Positions 1 through 7,485 are shown, numbered from the stretch's first letter. The stretch is 64,000 bases of DNA from Acinetobacter sp. ANC 3929 (GCF_000369405.1 NZ_KB849994.1:572248-636247), one strand, 5' to 3'. Numbers and translations are program-made. Notes: a model not told the origin generated them from the sequence alone.

Positions 1-1
1 C

Positions 2-418
2 AATGATCATTTAAAGGCGTATGGTTGCTCAGAGTGCTCTAAAAACTTAAATGCGTACTCACTAAGTGTTTACGTGAAGACCTGCAAAAAATACGATGGT
101 CATTCCAGTCTTTATGTTGTTAGATTATTTAATGAAAATGAATCGTTCTTTAAGGTTGGAATTACTGTAAATGCAAAAAGCAGGTTTAGGGAGTACACCA
201 AAGCTGGCTATGCATGCGAGGTTATAACAACCATACGAGATAAGGCTGGTTATATTTGGAACTTAGAAAAGCGATTGCACTTTATCTTGAAACGGTGGCG
301 ATACAAACCGAAAAATGATTTTGGTGGTCAAACAGAGTGCTTCTCGCAGATACCAAAATTAGTTTGCAGATTGCTTGATGATATACAGCAGTCCATGCAG
401 ATGCAGTTGATGACTTAA
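2..418 (+). CDS. GIY-YIG/T5orf172-like nuclease domain protein, 5'-partial
   Basis: The frame is open to the left edge, so the gene starts outside the window. A GTG at 74 is only an internal codon. Upstream of the domain the frame reads a Cys-x-x-Cys motif (GCSECS), a zinc-knuckle arrangement often seen before this domain in phage proteins. The domain itself shows the hallmarks of the GIY-YIG subfamily called T5orf172/Mug113: SLYVVRL, then FKVGIT, a conserved Arg, and a Leu-Glu near the end (NLEKRLH). Such proteins are phage-borne nucleases, often homing-like. A hairpin terminator follows immediately. Family assignment is from motif pattern only, and the target is unknown. Confidence 0.65.
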   Translation, partial: NDHLKAYGCSECSKNLNAYSLSVYVKTCKKYDGHSSLYVVRLFNENESFFKVGITVNAKSRFREYTKAGYACEVITTIRDKAGYIWNLEKRLHFILKRWRYKPKNDFGGQTECFSQIPKLVCRLLDDIQQSMQMQLMT

Positions 419-420
419 AT

Positions 421-447
421 AAAATCCCACTCTAGGTGGGATTTTTT
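421..447 (+). terminator. Intrinsic terminator after the GIY-YIG gene
   Basis: Nine-base-pair stem (AAATCCCAC with GTGGGATTT), five-base loop and a T-run at 442-448. It lies between the nuclease gene and the next phage gene, whose SD (ggaga, 454-458) follows directly. Confidence 0.8.
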
Positions 448-462
448 ATATCTGGAGAAAAA

Positions 463-630
463 ATGAAAATTAAGTATTTAAAAACGACCCACGATTCCAA
501 TGTTGGGGATGTGAAAGAAATTCCTGATTTTCAGGCAAATGTATTGCTCAAAATTGGTGTTGCAGAGGTCTATACAGAACCGAAAAAAGCAGCACCAAAA
601 GCGAAAAAAGAAGATAAAACCAAAGAATAG
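463..630 (+). CDS. Small phage protein, DUF7210-like
   Basis: A 55-residue acidic/lysine-rich protein beginning MKIKYLKTTHD, with a compact N-terminal half and a low-complexity lysine/alanine tail (PKKAAPKAKKED). The ATG at 463 is chosen because GGAGA lies five bases upstream; a longer in-frame GTG start at 436 falls inside the terminator hairpin. It resembles short DUF7210-type proteins found next to head genes of siphophages. Its role in head assembly is inferred from position just before the portal gene; no catalytic motif is visible. Confidence 0.6.
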   Translation: MKIKYLKTTHDSNVGDVKEIPDFQANVLLKIGVAEVYTEPKKAAPKAKKEDKTKE

Positions 631-640
631 GATGTAAAGA

Positions 641-2071
641 ATGGGCTTTTTCGGAAATTTATTTGGTAAAAAGAAATCCCTCCAAGGAGTCCATTCAAAC
701 CAAGGGTGGACTTCTTTATTTGTACATGAGCCATATTCAGGGGCATGGCAAGAAAATAAGGAAATTACCCGCGAAGATATGACTGCATTTTATGCGGTAT
801 TTGCTTGCGTAAGCCTTATCTCTAAAGACATTGGCAAGATGCCTGTTCTGTTAAAAAAGAAGCAGCAAGGTGTCTTAGTTGATGCTTTAACCCCAAAAGA
901 ATTACAGCGTGTACTTCAAAAACCGAATAATTACCAAAACTGGCAGCAGTTCAACGAGCAATGGACGCAGAGCCTTTTGCTTAGGGGCAACACCTACGTT
1001 TTTAAAATGCGCGATGTGTTTGGCGAGTTATACCGATTGGTGGTTTTAAACCCTGATTTAGTGACTGTTCTTGTTGATGACCAAGCGAATGTGTTTTATC
1101 AGCTTACAAACGACCGATTAACACAGGCTGAAAATGTAATTGTTCCTGCGTCTGAAATTATCCATGACCGTATTAACGCAATTTATCACCCGCTAGTGGG
1201 ATTAACGCCAATCATGGCGTGTAGTTTGGCGTCTGAACAGGGTATTTCGATTCTCAGAAACTCTAAAAACTTTTTTGCCAATGGATCCAAACCAGGTGGT
1301 GTTATTGAGGTGCCTGGGCCATTAGATGCAACAAAAGCCCGAGAGGTGAAAACCAAATGGGATGCAAATTATAGTGGTGCCAATGTGGGTAAAACTGGTC
1401 TTTTGTCCGATGGAGCAAAATACGTAAACATTTCAATGTCAGCGATAGACAGCCAATTAATTGAACAACTTGGGATGTCTGCTCGTATTGTTTGTACGGC
1501 ATTTAATGTGCCACCTTTTAAAATTGGCGTGACTGATGTTCAAGGTGCAACTAAAGTTTCTGATCTGAACGAAATCTACTATTCAGATTGCCTTCAATCC
1601 TATATCGAAGCACGTGAAAACCTTTTGGATGAGGGATTGGATTTACCTTCTTATGGTGTTGCGGCCTTCCTTGATCTTGATGTTCTAATCCGCATGGATT
1701 CATCTAGTAAAATTGCATACTTCAAAGATGGCATCAGTGCAGGCATTTTTGCCCCCAATGAGGCGCGCCAGAAGTTGGGTTATTTACCTGTTAAAGGTGG
1801 CGAATCCCCTTATTTACAACAGCAAAACTACAATTTGGAAGCACTTGCTAAGCGTGATGCTAAAGAAGATCCATTTGGTAAATCTGAATCAACCACTCAG
1901 TCTGATAATCCTCTTAAATCGCTCTATAAGGGCGTATTCAAAGACGATGTGCAGTACCAAAAAGGACAATTCATTACCAAGAATGGCGCACTCTGGCATG
2001 TTGAAAACGATCATTTTGGTGAATTTGACCATAAAAACTTTAAGTTATGTGCTAAGGAGTGGACAGAATGA
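641..2071 (+). CDS. Phage portal protein, HK97 family
   Basis: This protein forms the dodecameric ring at the capsid vertex through which DNA is packaged. The 476 residues match the HK97-type portal layout: YAVFACVSLISKDIGKMP near residues 50-68, the NPDLV/LNP region around 130, and a C-terminal half with QLGMSARIVCTAFNVPPFKIG typical of the family. The C-terminal 40 residues (KGQFITKNGALWHVE) look like an added small beta module. The ATG of the next gene overlaps the stop (ATGA), indicating translational coupling. No maturation protease or major capsid gene lies between portal and connector, unlike the classic HK97 order. Confidence 0.93.
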   Translation: MGFFGNLFGKKKSLQGVHSNQGWTSLFVHEPYSGAWQENKEITREDMTAFYAVFACVSLISKDIGKMPVLLKKKQQGVLVDALTPKELQRVLQKPNNYQNWQQFNEQWTQSLLLRGNTYVFKMRDVFGELYRLVVLNPDLVTVLVDDQANVFYQLTNDRLTQAENVIVPASEIIHDRINAIYHPLVGLTPIMACSLASEQGISILRNSKNFFANGSKPGGVIEVPGPLDATKAREVKTKWDANYSGANVGKTGLLSDGAKYVNISMSAIDSQLIEQLGMSARIVCTAFNVPPFKIGVTDVQGATKVSDLNEIYYSDCLQSYIEARENLLDEGLDLPSYGVAAFLDLDVLIRMDSSSKIAYFKDGISAGIFAPNEARQKLGYLPVKGGESPYLQQQNYNLEALAKRDAKEDPFGKSESTTQSDNPLKSLYKGVFKDDVQYQKGQFITKNGALWHVENDHFGEFDHKNFKLCAKEWTE

Positions 2072-2358
2072 GCTTAGTCACACTCGAAGAAGTCAAACAG
2101 CATCTTCGCTACGATGATGACTCCAACGATACGAACATAGAAATCTACATAAAGGCCGCTGAATCAGCGGTTTTTCGTTATACGGATGAAGTTCATCATG
2201 CACAACCGCCTGAAGAATTTAAATTGGCTGTTCTGGTCTACGTTGGTTTCTATGACAAGTACCGCAATGCCGAGTCTGATGCACCAGTGAATGGAAATTA
2301 CATGCCGCAACCTGTTCAGGCGTTGCTATTCCCTTATAGAACACCTACAGCAATCTAG
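2068..2358 (+). CDS. Head-tail connector protein (gp6-like)
   Basis: A 96-residue protein starting MSLVTLEEVKQHLRYD, the usual opening of HK97 gp6/YqbG-type adaptors (PF05135), all-helical, which bind below the portal. The start is the ATG at 2068, overlapping the portal stop by four bases and preceded by AAGGAG at 2054-2059. The LxxVKxHLRxD-type start, the IEIYIKAAESAVF helix and the YVGFYDKYRN motif fit the family. It is the first of a run of four head-completion genes with tight spacing. Confidence 0.85.
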   Translation: MSLVTLEEVKQHLRYDDDSNDTNIEIYIKAAESAVFRYTDEVHHAQPPEEFKLAVLVYVGFYDKYRNAESDAPVNGNYMPQPVQALLFPYRTPTAI

Positions 2359-2367
2359 GAGGGTGAT

Positions 2368-2715
2368 ATGGGACAAAGCGCAGGTGAATTAAGACACAGA
2401 GTTGTTATTCAGAAGTATCAGCAAGGTGGACGGGATGATGATGGATTTGAAATTGAAGGTGGTTGGATTGAATACGCAAAGTTATGGGCCAAAGTCACGC
2501 CACTATCAGCCAAAGATTTAATTGCGGCTCAAGCGGATCAATCCGAAGGCACAGCAAGAATGAAAATTCGTTATCGAACGGACATTGATACTGAAATGCA
2601 AGTGATTTGGAAAGATCGCTTGTTTTCAATCAAGAGTCAGGCTCTTGATGACAATGAAGATTCATATACATATTGCACCTTCTTGCTTGGCCAAGGGGTA
2701 GAAAGATCCAAGTGA
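2368..2715 (+). CDS. Phage head closure protein (gp16/gp7-like stopper)
   Basis: 115 residues with the beta-rich pattern of PF05521: N-terminal GELRHRVVIQKY, central YAKLWAKVTPLSAKDL and ARMKIRYR. These proteins plug the connector after packaging and receive the tail. An SD (AGGAGGG, 2357-2363) precedes the ATG. The gene lies nine bases after the connector gene and two before the gp10-like reading frame, so it is part of the same translated cluster. Confidence 0.88.
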   Translation: MGQSAGELRHRVVIQKYQQGGRDDDGFEIEGGWIEYAKLWAKVTPLSAKDLIAAQADQSEGTARMKIRYRTDIDTEMQVIWKDRLFSIKSQALDDNEDSYTYCTFLLGQGVERSK

Positions 2716-2722
2716 GGTGCCT

Positions 2723-3244
2723 ATGGCTAGTGTTGAGGTTAAGCTTGAAGGGTTGGAGGAAGTCTTAAAAAAATTAAATAGATTATCTAACCAAAGGCTT
2801 GTTAAAAATGCTGCTAACCGTGCTGCAAGAAAAGCCATGAATATTGTTAAAGATGCAGCAAAACAAAATGCAAAAAGAATTGACGACCCAGAAACTCGTG
2901 AAGCGATTTATGAGAATGTCACAGTCAGTCAAGGTAAAACTCGGAACAGCTCATACGTGAGAATGCGTGTTGGCATCATGGGTGGTGCTGGATCGAATAG
3001 CAAAAGCAAAAAAATCGTCTTCAAAGAAAGAAAAAAAAGAGGTGAAGCCAAGCAGGTTCTCGATGACGACACCATAGCTCTACCGGGCGGGAATACTAAA
3101 TATTGGCGTTTCATCGAATTTGGAACATCACATATTCCAGCCACGCCTTTTATGCGACCCGCTTTAGCAAATAACATTCAGCAAGTAACGAATAAGTTTA
3201 CAGAAGCGTTTTCGCTCGAACTCGACAAGGAATTACTCAAATGA
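2723..3244 (+). CDS. HK97 gp10-like tail completion/neck protein
   Basis: 173 residues. N-terminal VEVKLEGLEEVLKKLNRL and the later IEFGTSHIPATPFMRPAL are diagnostic of the HK97-gp10_like family (PF04883), which acts at the head-tail junction. The ATG at 2723 is preferred over the in-frame GTG at 2717 because GAGG (2714-2717) sits five bases upstream. A very basic stretch around residues 90-110 is probably a loop. The 3' end overlaps the next gene by four bases. Confidence 0.88.
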   Translation: MASVEVKLEGLEEVLKKLNRLSNQRLVKNAANRAARKAMNIVKDAAKQNAKRIDDPETREAIYENVTVSQGKTRNSSYVRMRVGIMGGAGSNSKSKKIVFKERKKRGEAKQVLDDDTIALPGGNTKYWRFIEFGTSHIPATPFMRPALANNIQQVTNKFTEAFSLELDKELLK

Positions 3245-3603
3245 GTTTCTTACCCATATTCCGAACACTCAATGCAGACAGTGCAGTAAAGACATTACTC
3301 GGCAATGACTTGCGTGTTTATGAAGATATTGCACCCTTGCATGCATCAGTGCCTTACGCAGTCTGGCAAGAAGTAGGCGGAAGTGCTGAAAATAGCCTTG
3401 ATTGCTCCGCTAAGACTGATCATGTCATGTATCAAGTGATTGTGTATGACACCAATCAAAAACGCGCCTATGAAGCACGTGAAGCAATCAGAAAGGCCTT
3501 GGAAATACAAAGCTACATCTTAAATCCGCGAATTAGCAACTACGAAACAGACACAAAGCTGTTTGCGCGAGGATTTGATGCAAATTGGTTTTTAAGTCGT
3601 TAA
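3241..3603 (+). CDS. DUF3168 tail completion protein
   Basis: 120 residues of the DUF3168 family (PF11367): DLRVYEDIAPLHASVPYAVW near residues 24-45 and DHVMYQVIVYDTNQKRAYEAREAI in the second half. Homologues cap the proximal end of the tail tube. The ATG overlaps the gp10-like stop (ATGA), so translation is coupled. A terminator-like hairpin follows at about 3620. Confidence 0.87.
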   Translation: MSFLPIFRTLNADSAVKTLLGNDLRVYEDIAPLHASVPYAVWQEVGGSAENSLDCSAKTDHVMYQVIVYDTNQKRAYEAREAIRKALEIQSYILNPRISNYETDTKLFARGFDANWFLSR

Positions 3604-3618
3604 AGAATTTACCTAAAT

Positions 3619-3647
3619 CAAACCTGTCCTTAGCGGCAGGTTTTTTT
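3619..3647 (+). terminator. Intrinsic terminator after DUF3168 gene
   Basis: AACCTG pairs with CAGGTT across a ten-base loop, followed by seven T. It separates the head-completion block from the antirepressor gene. Confidence 0.6.
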
Positions 3648-3766
3648 ATGCCTGAAATTCAGGCAACCCACTGGCTAGGCTGATCCCCGAAAAGAAGATG
3701 GTCGTTTTGACTGTTCATACTTCTTCCTGCCAGTGTTTTTTCTTTATGAGCAGTCGGAGAAGCATT

Positions 3767-4297
3767 ATGAATGCGATTGTAAATTTTAAATCCAATCCAT
3801 TTCTTGAAGTAGAGTTAAATGGGAAAGTTCAGCTAGGTGTAAATGCACGAAATTTACACAAGATGCTTGAAGTAAAGGCTGAATTCTCCCACTGGATTAA
3901 ACGTCGAATTAATCAATGTAAATTTGAACAGAATTTTGATTATGTAGTTATCGTCAAAAAAGACGAAAACCTAAAAGGTGGTCGCCCAACAACTGAATAT
4001 ATCATTTCAGTTGATATGACTAAGCATTTAGGAATGATGGAGCGGAATGATAAAGGACATGAGATTCGTAAGTATTACATCGAGCAAGAGGAATTAGCTA
4101 GACAGCTCAAAGATGGATTGCAGGTTCGCATTGGTGAACTCTCAGCACAGATTGATGTAATCACCCAATCATTATCGGGTGCCGCAAGCTTCTTATCAAT
4201 TCATGGTAAACAAACCAAGCCTGCAATGCTCAAAGAATTGGACGATCTAATTAAAGAAGCTCAACCATCTTTGGATTTTAAAGACGAAAACGACTAA
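3767..4297 (+). CDS. AntA/AntB-type phage antirepressor
   Basis: 176 residues. The N-terminal domain carries the AntA/AntB pattern: VNARNLHKMLEV, then FSHWIKRRI and ENFDYV-like text (QNFDYVVIVKKDEN), then EYIISVDMTKHLGMMERNDKG and IRKYYIEQE. The C-terminal part is a helical segment. Such proteins inactivate phage repressors. The ATG at 3767 follows GGAGAAGC; upstream in-frame starts lack a site. The gene is an accessory insertion between tail-completion and tail-tube genes, flanked by hairpin terminators on both sides. Its first 14 bases are identical to those of the Rha-type gene at 7482. Confidence 0.82.
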   Translation: MNAIVNFKSNPFLEVELNGKVQLGVNARNLHKMLEVKAEFSHWIKRRINQCKFEQNFDYVVIVKKDENLKGGRPTTEYIISVDMTKHLGMMERNDKGHEIRKYYIEQEELARQLKDGLQVRIGELSAQIDVITQSLSGAASFLSIHGKQTKPAMLKELDDLIKEAQPSLDFKDEND

Positions 4298-4315
4298 ACA
4301 AACCAAAACCCCGCG

Positions 4316-4335
4316 CCACCGAAAGGTGGTTTTTT
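4316..4335 (+). terminator. Intrinsic terminator after the AntA/AntB gene
   Basis: CCACC-GAAA-GGTGG stem-loop followed by six or more T (4329-4335), ending just before the tail-tube gene. Confidence 0.75.
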
Positions 4336-4362
4336 AATGCCAAAAATTGAGGAGTACTACTC

Positions 4363-4827
4363 ATGGCGAACGTTCTTGTAAACGGTATGGGAATTTATGT
4401 ATACGATGGCACAGCCATTACAAAAATCAACTGTATCAAAACTCTTGATTTTGGTTCTGATTCAACGACTCGTATTGAAAATACGTGTCTTGATGAGCCG
4501 AATACAAAATCTTATGTATCGGGCTTATCTGATCCGGGTCAAGGTTCAATTGGCTATGACTTTGATGATGAAAACACATCACATGACAAACTAGAAGAAT
4601 GGGCTAGAGACAAAAAACAAAACTTACAGTTCTATATCGGCTCTAGAGGTAGCAATGATGCACCGACACTAACAGGTGGCAGCGTTACTTTGCCTGAAAC
4701 TCGTACTTGGTGGTCGTTTATGGGTGGTTTATCAAGCCCTACACCAACATTTGAAGCTGATGCACTGGTTGCATACACCATTACATTGGAACGATCAACT
4801 GAAGTGATCCGCACCCCTAAAACTTAA
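4363..4827 (+). CDS. Phage tail tube (major tail) protein
   Basis: 154 residues, beta-rich and acidic, in the position of the tail tube gene between tail completion and the frameshifted chaperone. Features include an early strand pair (GMGIYVYDGTAITKINCIKT) and a late FEADALVAYTITLERS strand, typical of gpV/TP901-like tube proteins. An SD (GGAG, 4351-4354) precedes the ATG. Its product is the most abundant tail component. Confidence is mainly from position and overall fold pattern. Confidence 0.8.
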   Translation: MANVLVNGMGIYVYDGTAITKINCIKTLDFGSDSTTRIENTCLDEPNTKSYVSGLSDPGQGSIGYDFDDENTSHDKLEEWARDKKQNLQFYIGSRGSNDAPTLTGGSVTLPETRTWWSFMGGLSSPTPTFEADALVAYTITLERSTEVIRTPKT

Positions 4828-4846
4828 ATAATTGGAATCAAGAAAA

Positions 4847-5227
4847 ATGGCCAAGACTAAAGAGCAAGCGGTAAACGCAGAATCAATCAAAAAATTTAAT
4901 CTTCAAGATATCGCAAAAGGCGCATTGGTAGGCTCAATCCGAAACTTGCCTGTAGAGTTTTATCACGATGGAGAAAAAGTATCTGTAGATATTCGGGTCA
5001 AGCAATTGCCTTATAAGGTAACAGAGCCTTTATTCACTCGGCTTAACAAAGGTGAAGATGTGGTAGCTGAATGGCTTTCACTGACTTTGGTAAATGATGA
5101 GGGTGATATCTACTTAACCAAAGAACAAGTTGATGAGTATTTTACTCAAAGTTTGGCGGGCGCAATTTTTAATGTGGTAACTGGCTTGGAGGCAGTTGCA
5201 AAAGACAAGCAGGGAAAGTTGAATTAA
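4847..5227 (+). CDS. Tail assembly chaperone (gpG-like)
   Basis: 126 residues starting MAKTKEQAVNAESIKKFN. It occupies the place of lambda G between tail tube and tape measure. Its 3' end contains the heptamer GGGAAAG (5212-5218) in the 0-frame context G-GGA-AAG, and the -1 frame stays open to 5538. The protein therefore probably exists as a short form and as a G-T fusion that coats the tape measure before tail tube polymerisation. The ATG at 4847 is chosen over an upstream TTG (4832). Confidence 0.8.
   Translation: MAKTKEQAVNAESIKKFNLQDIAKGALVGSIRNLPVEFYHDGEKVSVDIRVKQLPYKVTEPLFTRLNKGEDVVAEWLSLTLVNDEGDIYLTKEQVDEYFTQSLAGAIFNVVTGLEAVAKDKQGKLN
5212..5218 (+). other. -1 ribosomal frameshift site GGGAAAG
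   Basis: The heptamer is identical to the slippery site of lambda G/T. In the 0 frame it reads G GGA AAG; slippage gives GGG AAA G. The 0-frame stop follows three codons later (5225-5227), while the -1 frame continues for over 100 codons. Confidence 0.8.
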
Positions 5228-5538
5228 CGCCAGAGGACGAGTTTTGGTGCGAGCTTGTATCTAACGGTATTGCAGGAAAAACAATAGCCGAAGCTAAAGA
5301 AAATATGACTTTAGTTGAGGCTCAAATCTGGTCTTCATATATCTGGAAGTACGGAAGCCTCAATACTGGTCGAAGAGTTGAACAAGTTATTGGTGGCGCA
5401 CTTGCATTTTATGCAAATTCTAATCGTGGTAAAAATGGTAAAGAGATTTCGCCTTATGCTTTTATGCCCCACGAACAGAAGCCTAAAGTGATTGAAATGG
5501 ATGCTGAGGATTATTTGAATAGTTGGGTGGGTAAATAG
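5215..5538 (+). CDS. Tail chaperone T-like extension, expressed by -1 frameshift
   Basis: After slippage the frame reads VELTPEDEFWCELVSNG and continues through TIAEAKENMTLVEAQIW and the YAFMPHEQKP region to WVGK. There is no good start codon or SD at the 5' end; the first ATG (5305) lies 87 bases into the open frame and lacks an SD. The layout (open frame overlapping the chaperone gene, slippery heptamer, position before the tape measure) is that of lambda gpGT. The extension is expected to bind the tape measure and tube subunits. Confidence 0.78.
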   Translation, partial: KVELTPEDEFWCELVSNGIAGKTIAEAKENMTLVEAQIWSSYIWKYGSLNTGRRVEQVIGGALAFYANSNRGKNGKEISPYAFMPHEQKPKVIEMDAEDYLNSWVGK

Positions 5539-5650
5539 ATTTACCCAATTCATTATTTGACCAAATATTATTTATTTATGATACTACTTCAATAACTTAA
5601 TAATGTTACGACAATGTGTGTCGTTATGCTTAATTTATTCTGGGGTGATC

Positions 5651-6442
5651 GTGGATAATATAGAATTATTGCCTAGTGAAGATGATGCTATGCTTACCGT
5701 AAATATAAAGAACAAACAACCAGTAGATCTAATCGATTTTGCTCAGAGCATGATCAGTTTAGGCGCTGAGTATTCTGATTATATTGCGGAAACAAACAAT
5801 CATTTAGTTTCAGATGAGATTAAGCTTTACATCAAAGAAATTAGACCTGGATCAATTATTACAGAGTTGGTTGCTCTTGCGCCAGCTTTAATGCCTTTTG
5901 CTGAGCATGCAAATACTGTTCTGGACTTCACCAACCACATGAAGTCATGCATAGAATACTTAAAAGGAGTTGGCAGAAAACCCGAGAACCTTGATAAGCA
6001 GACATTAACTAGGGTTTCAAAGTTTGTAGAGCCTGTTGCAAAAGATTCAGGATCAATTTTGCAACTTGATGCCTCCAATAATAGTGGAACCATTACAATC
6101 AACATCAACAGCCTTGAGGCAAATGCTATTCAAAACAAGGCGAGCAAAGAAATAGAAAAATTAAAAGAACCAATTGTTGGCCTTCACAAGCAAGTGGTTT
6201 TGTATTGGACACAGACACGTTCAGATAATCGCAAAGGCTACAAAGGAATCATCGAGAGTATTTCTAAAAAAGAAGTGAAGGTACTTTTTGAAAATGATGA
6301 AATCCAGTATGAAATGATTCATGGGGAAGATCAGCTATACGAAAAAGCCTATGTTGTAGACGTTTATGTTGAGACAATAAATGATAATCCAGCAGCCTAC
6401 AGAATTATGAAGTTTCATGAATCTATGGATATGCCTGAATAG
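5651..6442 (+). CDS. Phage accessory protein of unknown function
   Basis: About 263 residues from the GTG at 5651 (site GGGG at 5642-5645); an alternative GTG lies at 5645. No motif is recognised. The visible architecture is an acidic N-terminal half (DLIDFAQSMISLGAEY), a hydrophobic segment (IITELVALAPALMPFA), a polar strand-rich stretch (NNSGTITININSLEA), and a C-terminal SH3-like beta pattern (GYKGIIESISKKEVKVLFEND). It lies between the tail chaperone and the repressor pair and is followed by a strong terminator, so it is probably an independently expressed accessory gene rather than a tail part. Confidence 0.6.
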   Translation: MDNIELLPSEDDAMLTVNIKNKQPVDLIDFAQSMISLGAEYSDYIAETNNHLVSDEIKLYIKEIRPGSIITELVALAPALMPFAEHANTVLDFTNHMKSCIEYLKGVGRKPENLDKQTLTRVSKFVEPVAKDSGSILQLDASNNSGTITININSLEANAIQNKASKEIEKLKEPIVGLHKQVVLYWTQTRSDNRKGYKGIIESISKKEVKVLFENDEIQYEMIHGEDQLYEKAYVVDVYVETINDNPAAYRIMKFHESMDMPE

Positions 6443-6456
6443 CAAACCTGTCATTT

Positions 6457-6483
6457 CAAAAAGCCCTTCGGGGCTTTTTTCTT
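6457..6483. terminator. Bidirectional intrinsic terminator
   Basis: AAGCCC-TTCG-GGGCTT hairpin with A-run before and T-run after. It can end the plus-strand gene at 6442 and the minus-strand repressor gene at 6486. Confidence 0.85.
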
Positions 6484-6485
6484 TA

Positions 6486-6749
6486 TCAAATACCACCCTG
6501 AACAATCTTAGTTAAATTATCAACAGATTGAATTAAGCTATTAATTTTATCTTGTTGCTCTTTAAGCATAATTTCCATCATGTGCATTTCAAATTCATGG
6601 GAAATCTGAGCTTCAAAGCTTTGTTCTAAGCGGGCGACCATATCAGCATTCATAGATCGATTGTATTGTTCTGATGATTTAGAAATTTTATCCCTTAACT
6701 CAGGTGGCACACGAAGCCTAACAGTAACGTGCTTTGGGTTTTCTGCCAT
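6486..6749 (-). CDS. Arc/Mnt-family ribbon-helix-helix repressor (Mnt-like)
   Basis: 87 residues. The N-terminal half is an Arc-type ribbon-helix-helix: HVTVRLRVPPELRDKI, then the diagnostic RSMN at the start of helix 2 (NRSMNADMVARLEQ). The C-terminal half is a long helix with coiled-coil character (HMMEIMLKEQQDKINSL), which fits the tetramerisation segment of Mnt (P22 Mnt is about the same length). It is transcribed divergently from a 53-residue Arc-like gene, and three matching operators lie between. It probably represses one or both promoters. Confidence 0.85.
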   Translation of the reverse strand: MAENPKHVTVRLRVPPELRDKISKSSEQYNRSMNADMVARLEQSFEAQISHEFEMHMMEIMLKEQQDKINSLIQSVDNLTKIVQGGI

Positions 6750-6760
6750 TAATACTCCAA

Positions 6761-6779
6761 TAGCCTCAGAATGAGGTTA
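6761..6779. promoter_or_regulatory. Operator 1 of the Arc/Mnt-like pair
   Basis: Near-perfect 8-3-8 palindrome TAGCCTCA-gaa-TGAGGTTA, 12 bases upstream of the minus-strand repressor start. It is one of three copies in the divergent intergenic region. Confidence 0.75.
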
Positions 6780-6797
6780 AAAAGTTCTGATAATGTA

Positions 6798-6826
6798 TTG
6801 ACAATACCTCAAATTGGGGCTAAATT
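6798..6826 (+). promoter_or_regulatory. Promoter for the Arc-like gene/antirepressor unit
   Basis: TTGACA (6798-6803), 17-base spacer, TAAATT (6821-6826). Operator 2 covers the spacer and reaches the -10, so binding would block RNA polymerase. Confidence 0.65.
6804..6822. promoter_or_regulatory. Operator 2
   Basis: ATACCTCA-aat-TGGGGCTA, a diverged copy of the 19-bp palindrome, lying between the -35 and -10 of the plus-strand promoter. Confidence 0.7.
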
Positions 6827-6830
6827 TAAA

Positions 6831-6849
6831 TAGCCTTAAAGTGAGGCTA
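6831..6849. promoter_or_regulatory. Operator 3
   Basis: TAGCCTTA-aag-TGAGGCTA, 8-3-8 palindrome located around the expected transcription start and just before the SD (AGAGG) of the Arc-like gene. Confidence 0.75.
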
Positions 6850-6861
6850 TTAGAGGTAATT

Positions 6862-7023
6862 ATGAAATCTGAACAAAATAAACCCACCGATGTACGCTTT
6901 CGGTTAGAAAAGGAACTTTATGATCCTTTAAAAGAATTAGCGAAAAAAGAAGAGCGTTCGATGAATTATTTAATGAATAAGGCAGTCGAATTATTGTTAG
7001 ACCAAAAGAGTGCGAAAGCATGA
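6862..7023 (+). CDS. Arc-like ribbon-helix-helix repressor, 53 residues
   Basis: 53 residues, the same length as P22 Arc. PTDVRFRLEKELYDPLKEL forms the beta strand and first helix; ERSMNYLMNKAVELLL gives the RSMN helix. The ATG at 6862 is chosen for AGAGG at 6852-6856; a longer ORF upstream runs through the operators. It lies upstream of a gene of unknown function and a Rha-type antirepressor in the same direction, as in the arc-ant operon of P22. It likely autoregulates and limits antirepressor expression. A weak hairpin (AAAGCCC/GGGCTTT, about 7041-7070) follows. Confidence 0.85.
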   Translation: MKSEQNKPTDVRFRLEKELYDPLKELAKKEERSMNYLMNKAVELLLDQKSAKA

Positions 7024-7092
7024 AATCAACAGACAACAAAAAAGCCCAACACTTGCAGGCAGAGGGCTTTATTGAAGTCATAACAGAGAGAT

Positions 7093-7485
7093 ATGTACAA
7101 TATGAATATACCATTTCAATTTAATAAAGACAAGGTGTTAGATATTACAGACCTCTTGCCAACCATTCCTCTCGACCTACTTGCAAAGGTTGGTTGCTAT
7201 GGTGGCGAAGTATCAAAAGAAGAAGAGGATTTTTTGAAATCAGCAGGGCGTGCAGTAGAAAATGCAAATCAACCAGTTTTAAAGGGGTTGAGTGCCATAG
7301 GTGTGCTGCTTGCAAATGCTAACGAAGAAATACCATTGGAAACATTTAATGATGTTGGATGGTTAATTCAGTCGCTTAGTGATCAAGTTTTAGCATTAAG
7401 CAATATGCAGGGTTTTGCAGAATCTATTTTGGAGGCAAGTAATAAAAATAAAATTCTCAAAGGTAATGGGGGATTAATGTCATGA
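7093..7485 (+). CDS. Phage protein of unknown function in the antirepressor operon
   Basis: 130 residues from the ATG at 7093 (127 from 7102, which is better spaced from GAGAG at 7086-7090). No known domain is recognised. The sequence is acidic and helical, with LLPTIPLDLLAKVGCYGGEV near the N-terminus and LETFNDVGWLIQSLSDQVLAL in the second half. Its stop overlaps the ATG of the Rha-type gene (ATGA), implying coupled translation. Such position suggests a function in lytic/lysogenic control, but this is inference. Confidence 0.65.
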   Translation: MYNMNIPFQFNKDKVLDITDLLPTIPLDLLAKVGCYGGEVSKEEEDFLKSAGRAVENANQPVLKGLSAIGVLLANANEEIPLETFNDVGWLIQSLSDQVLALSNMQGFAESILEASNKNKILKGNGGLMS

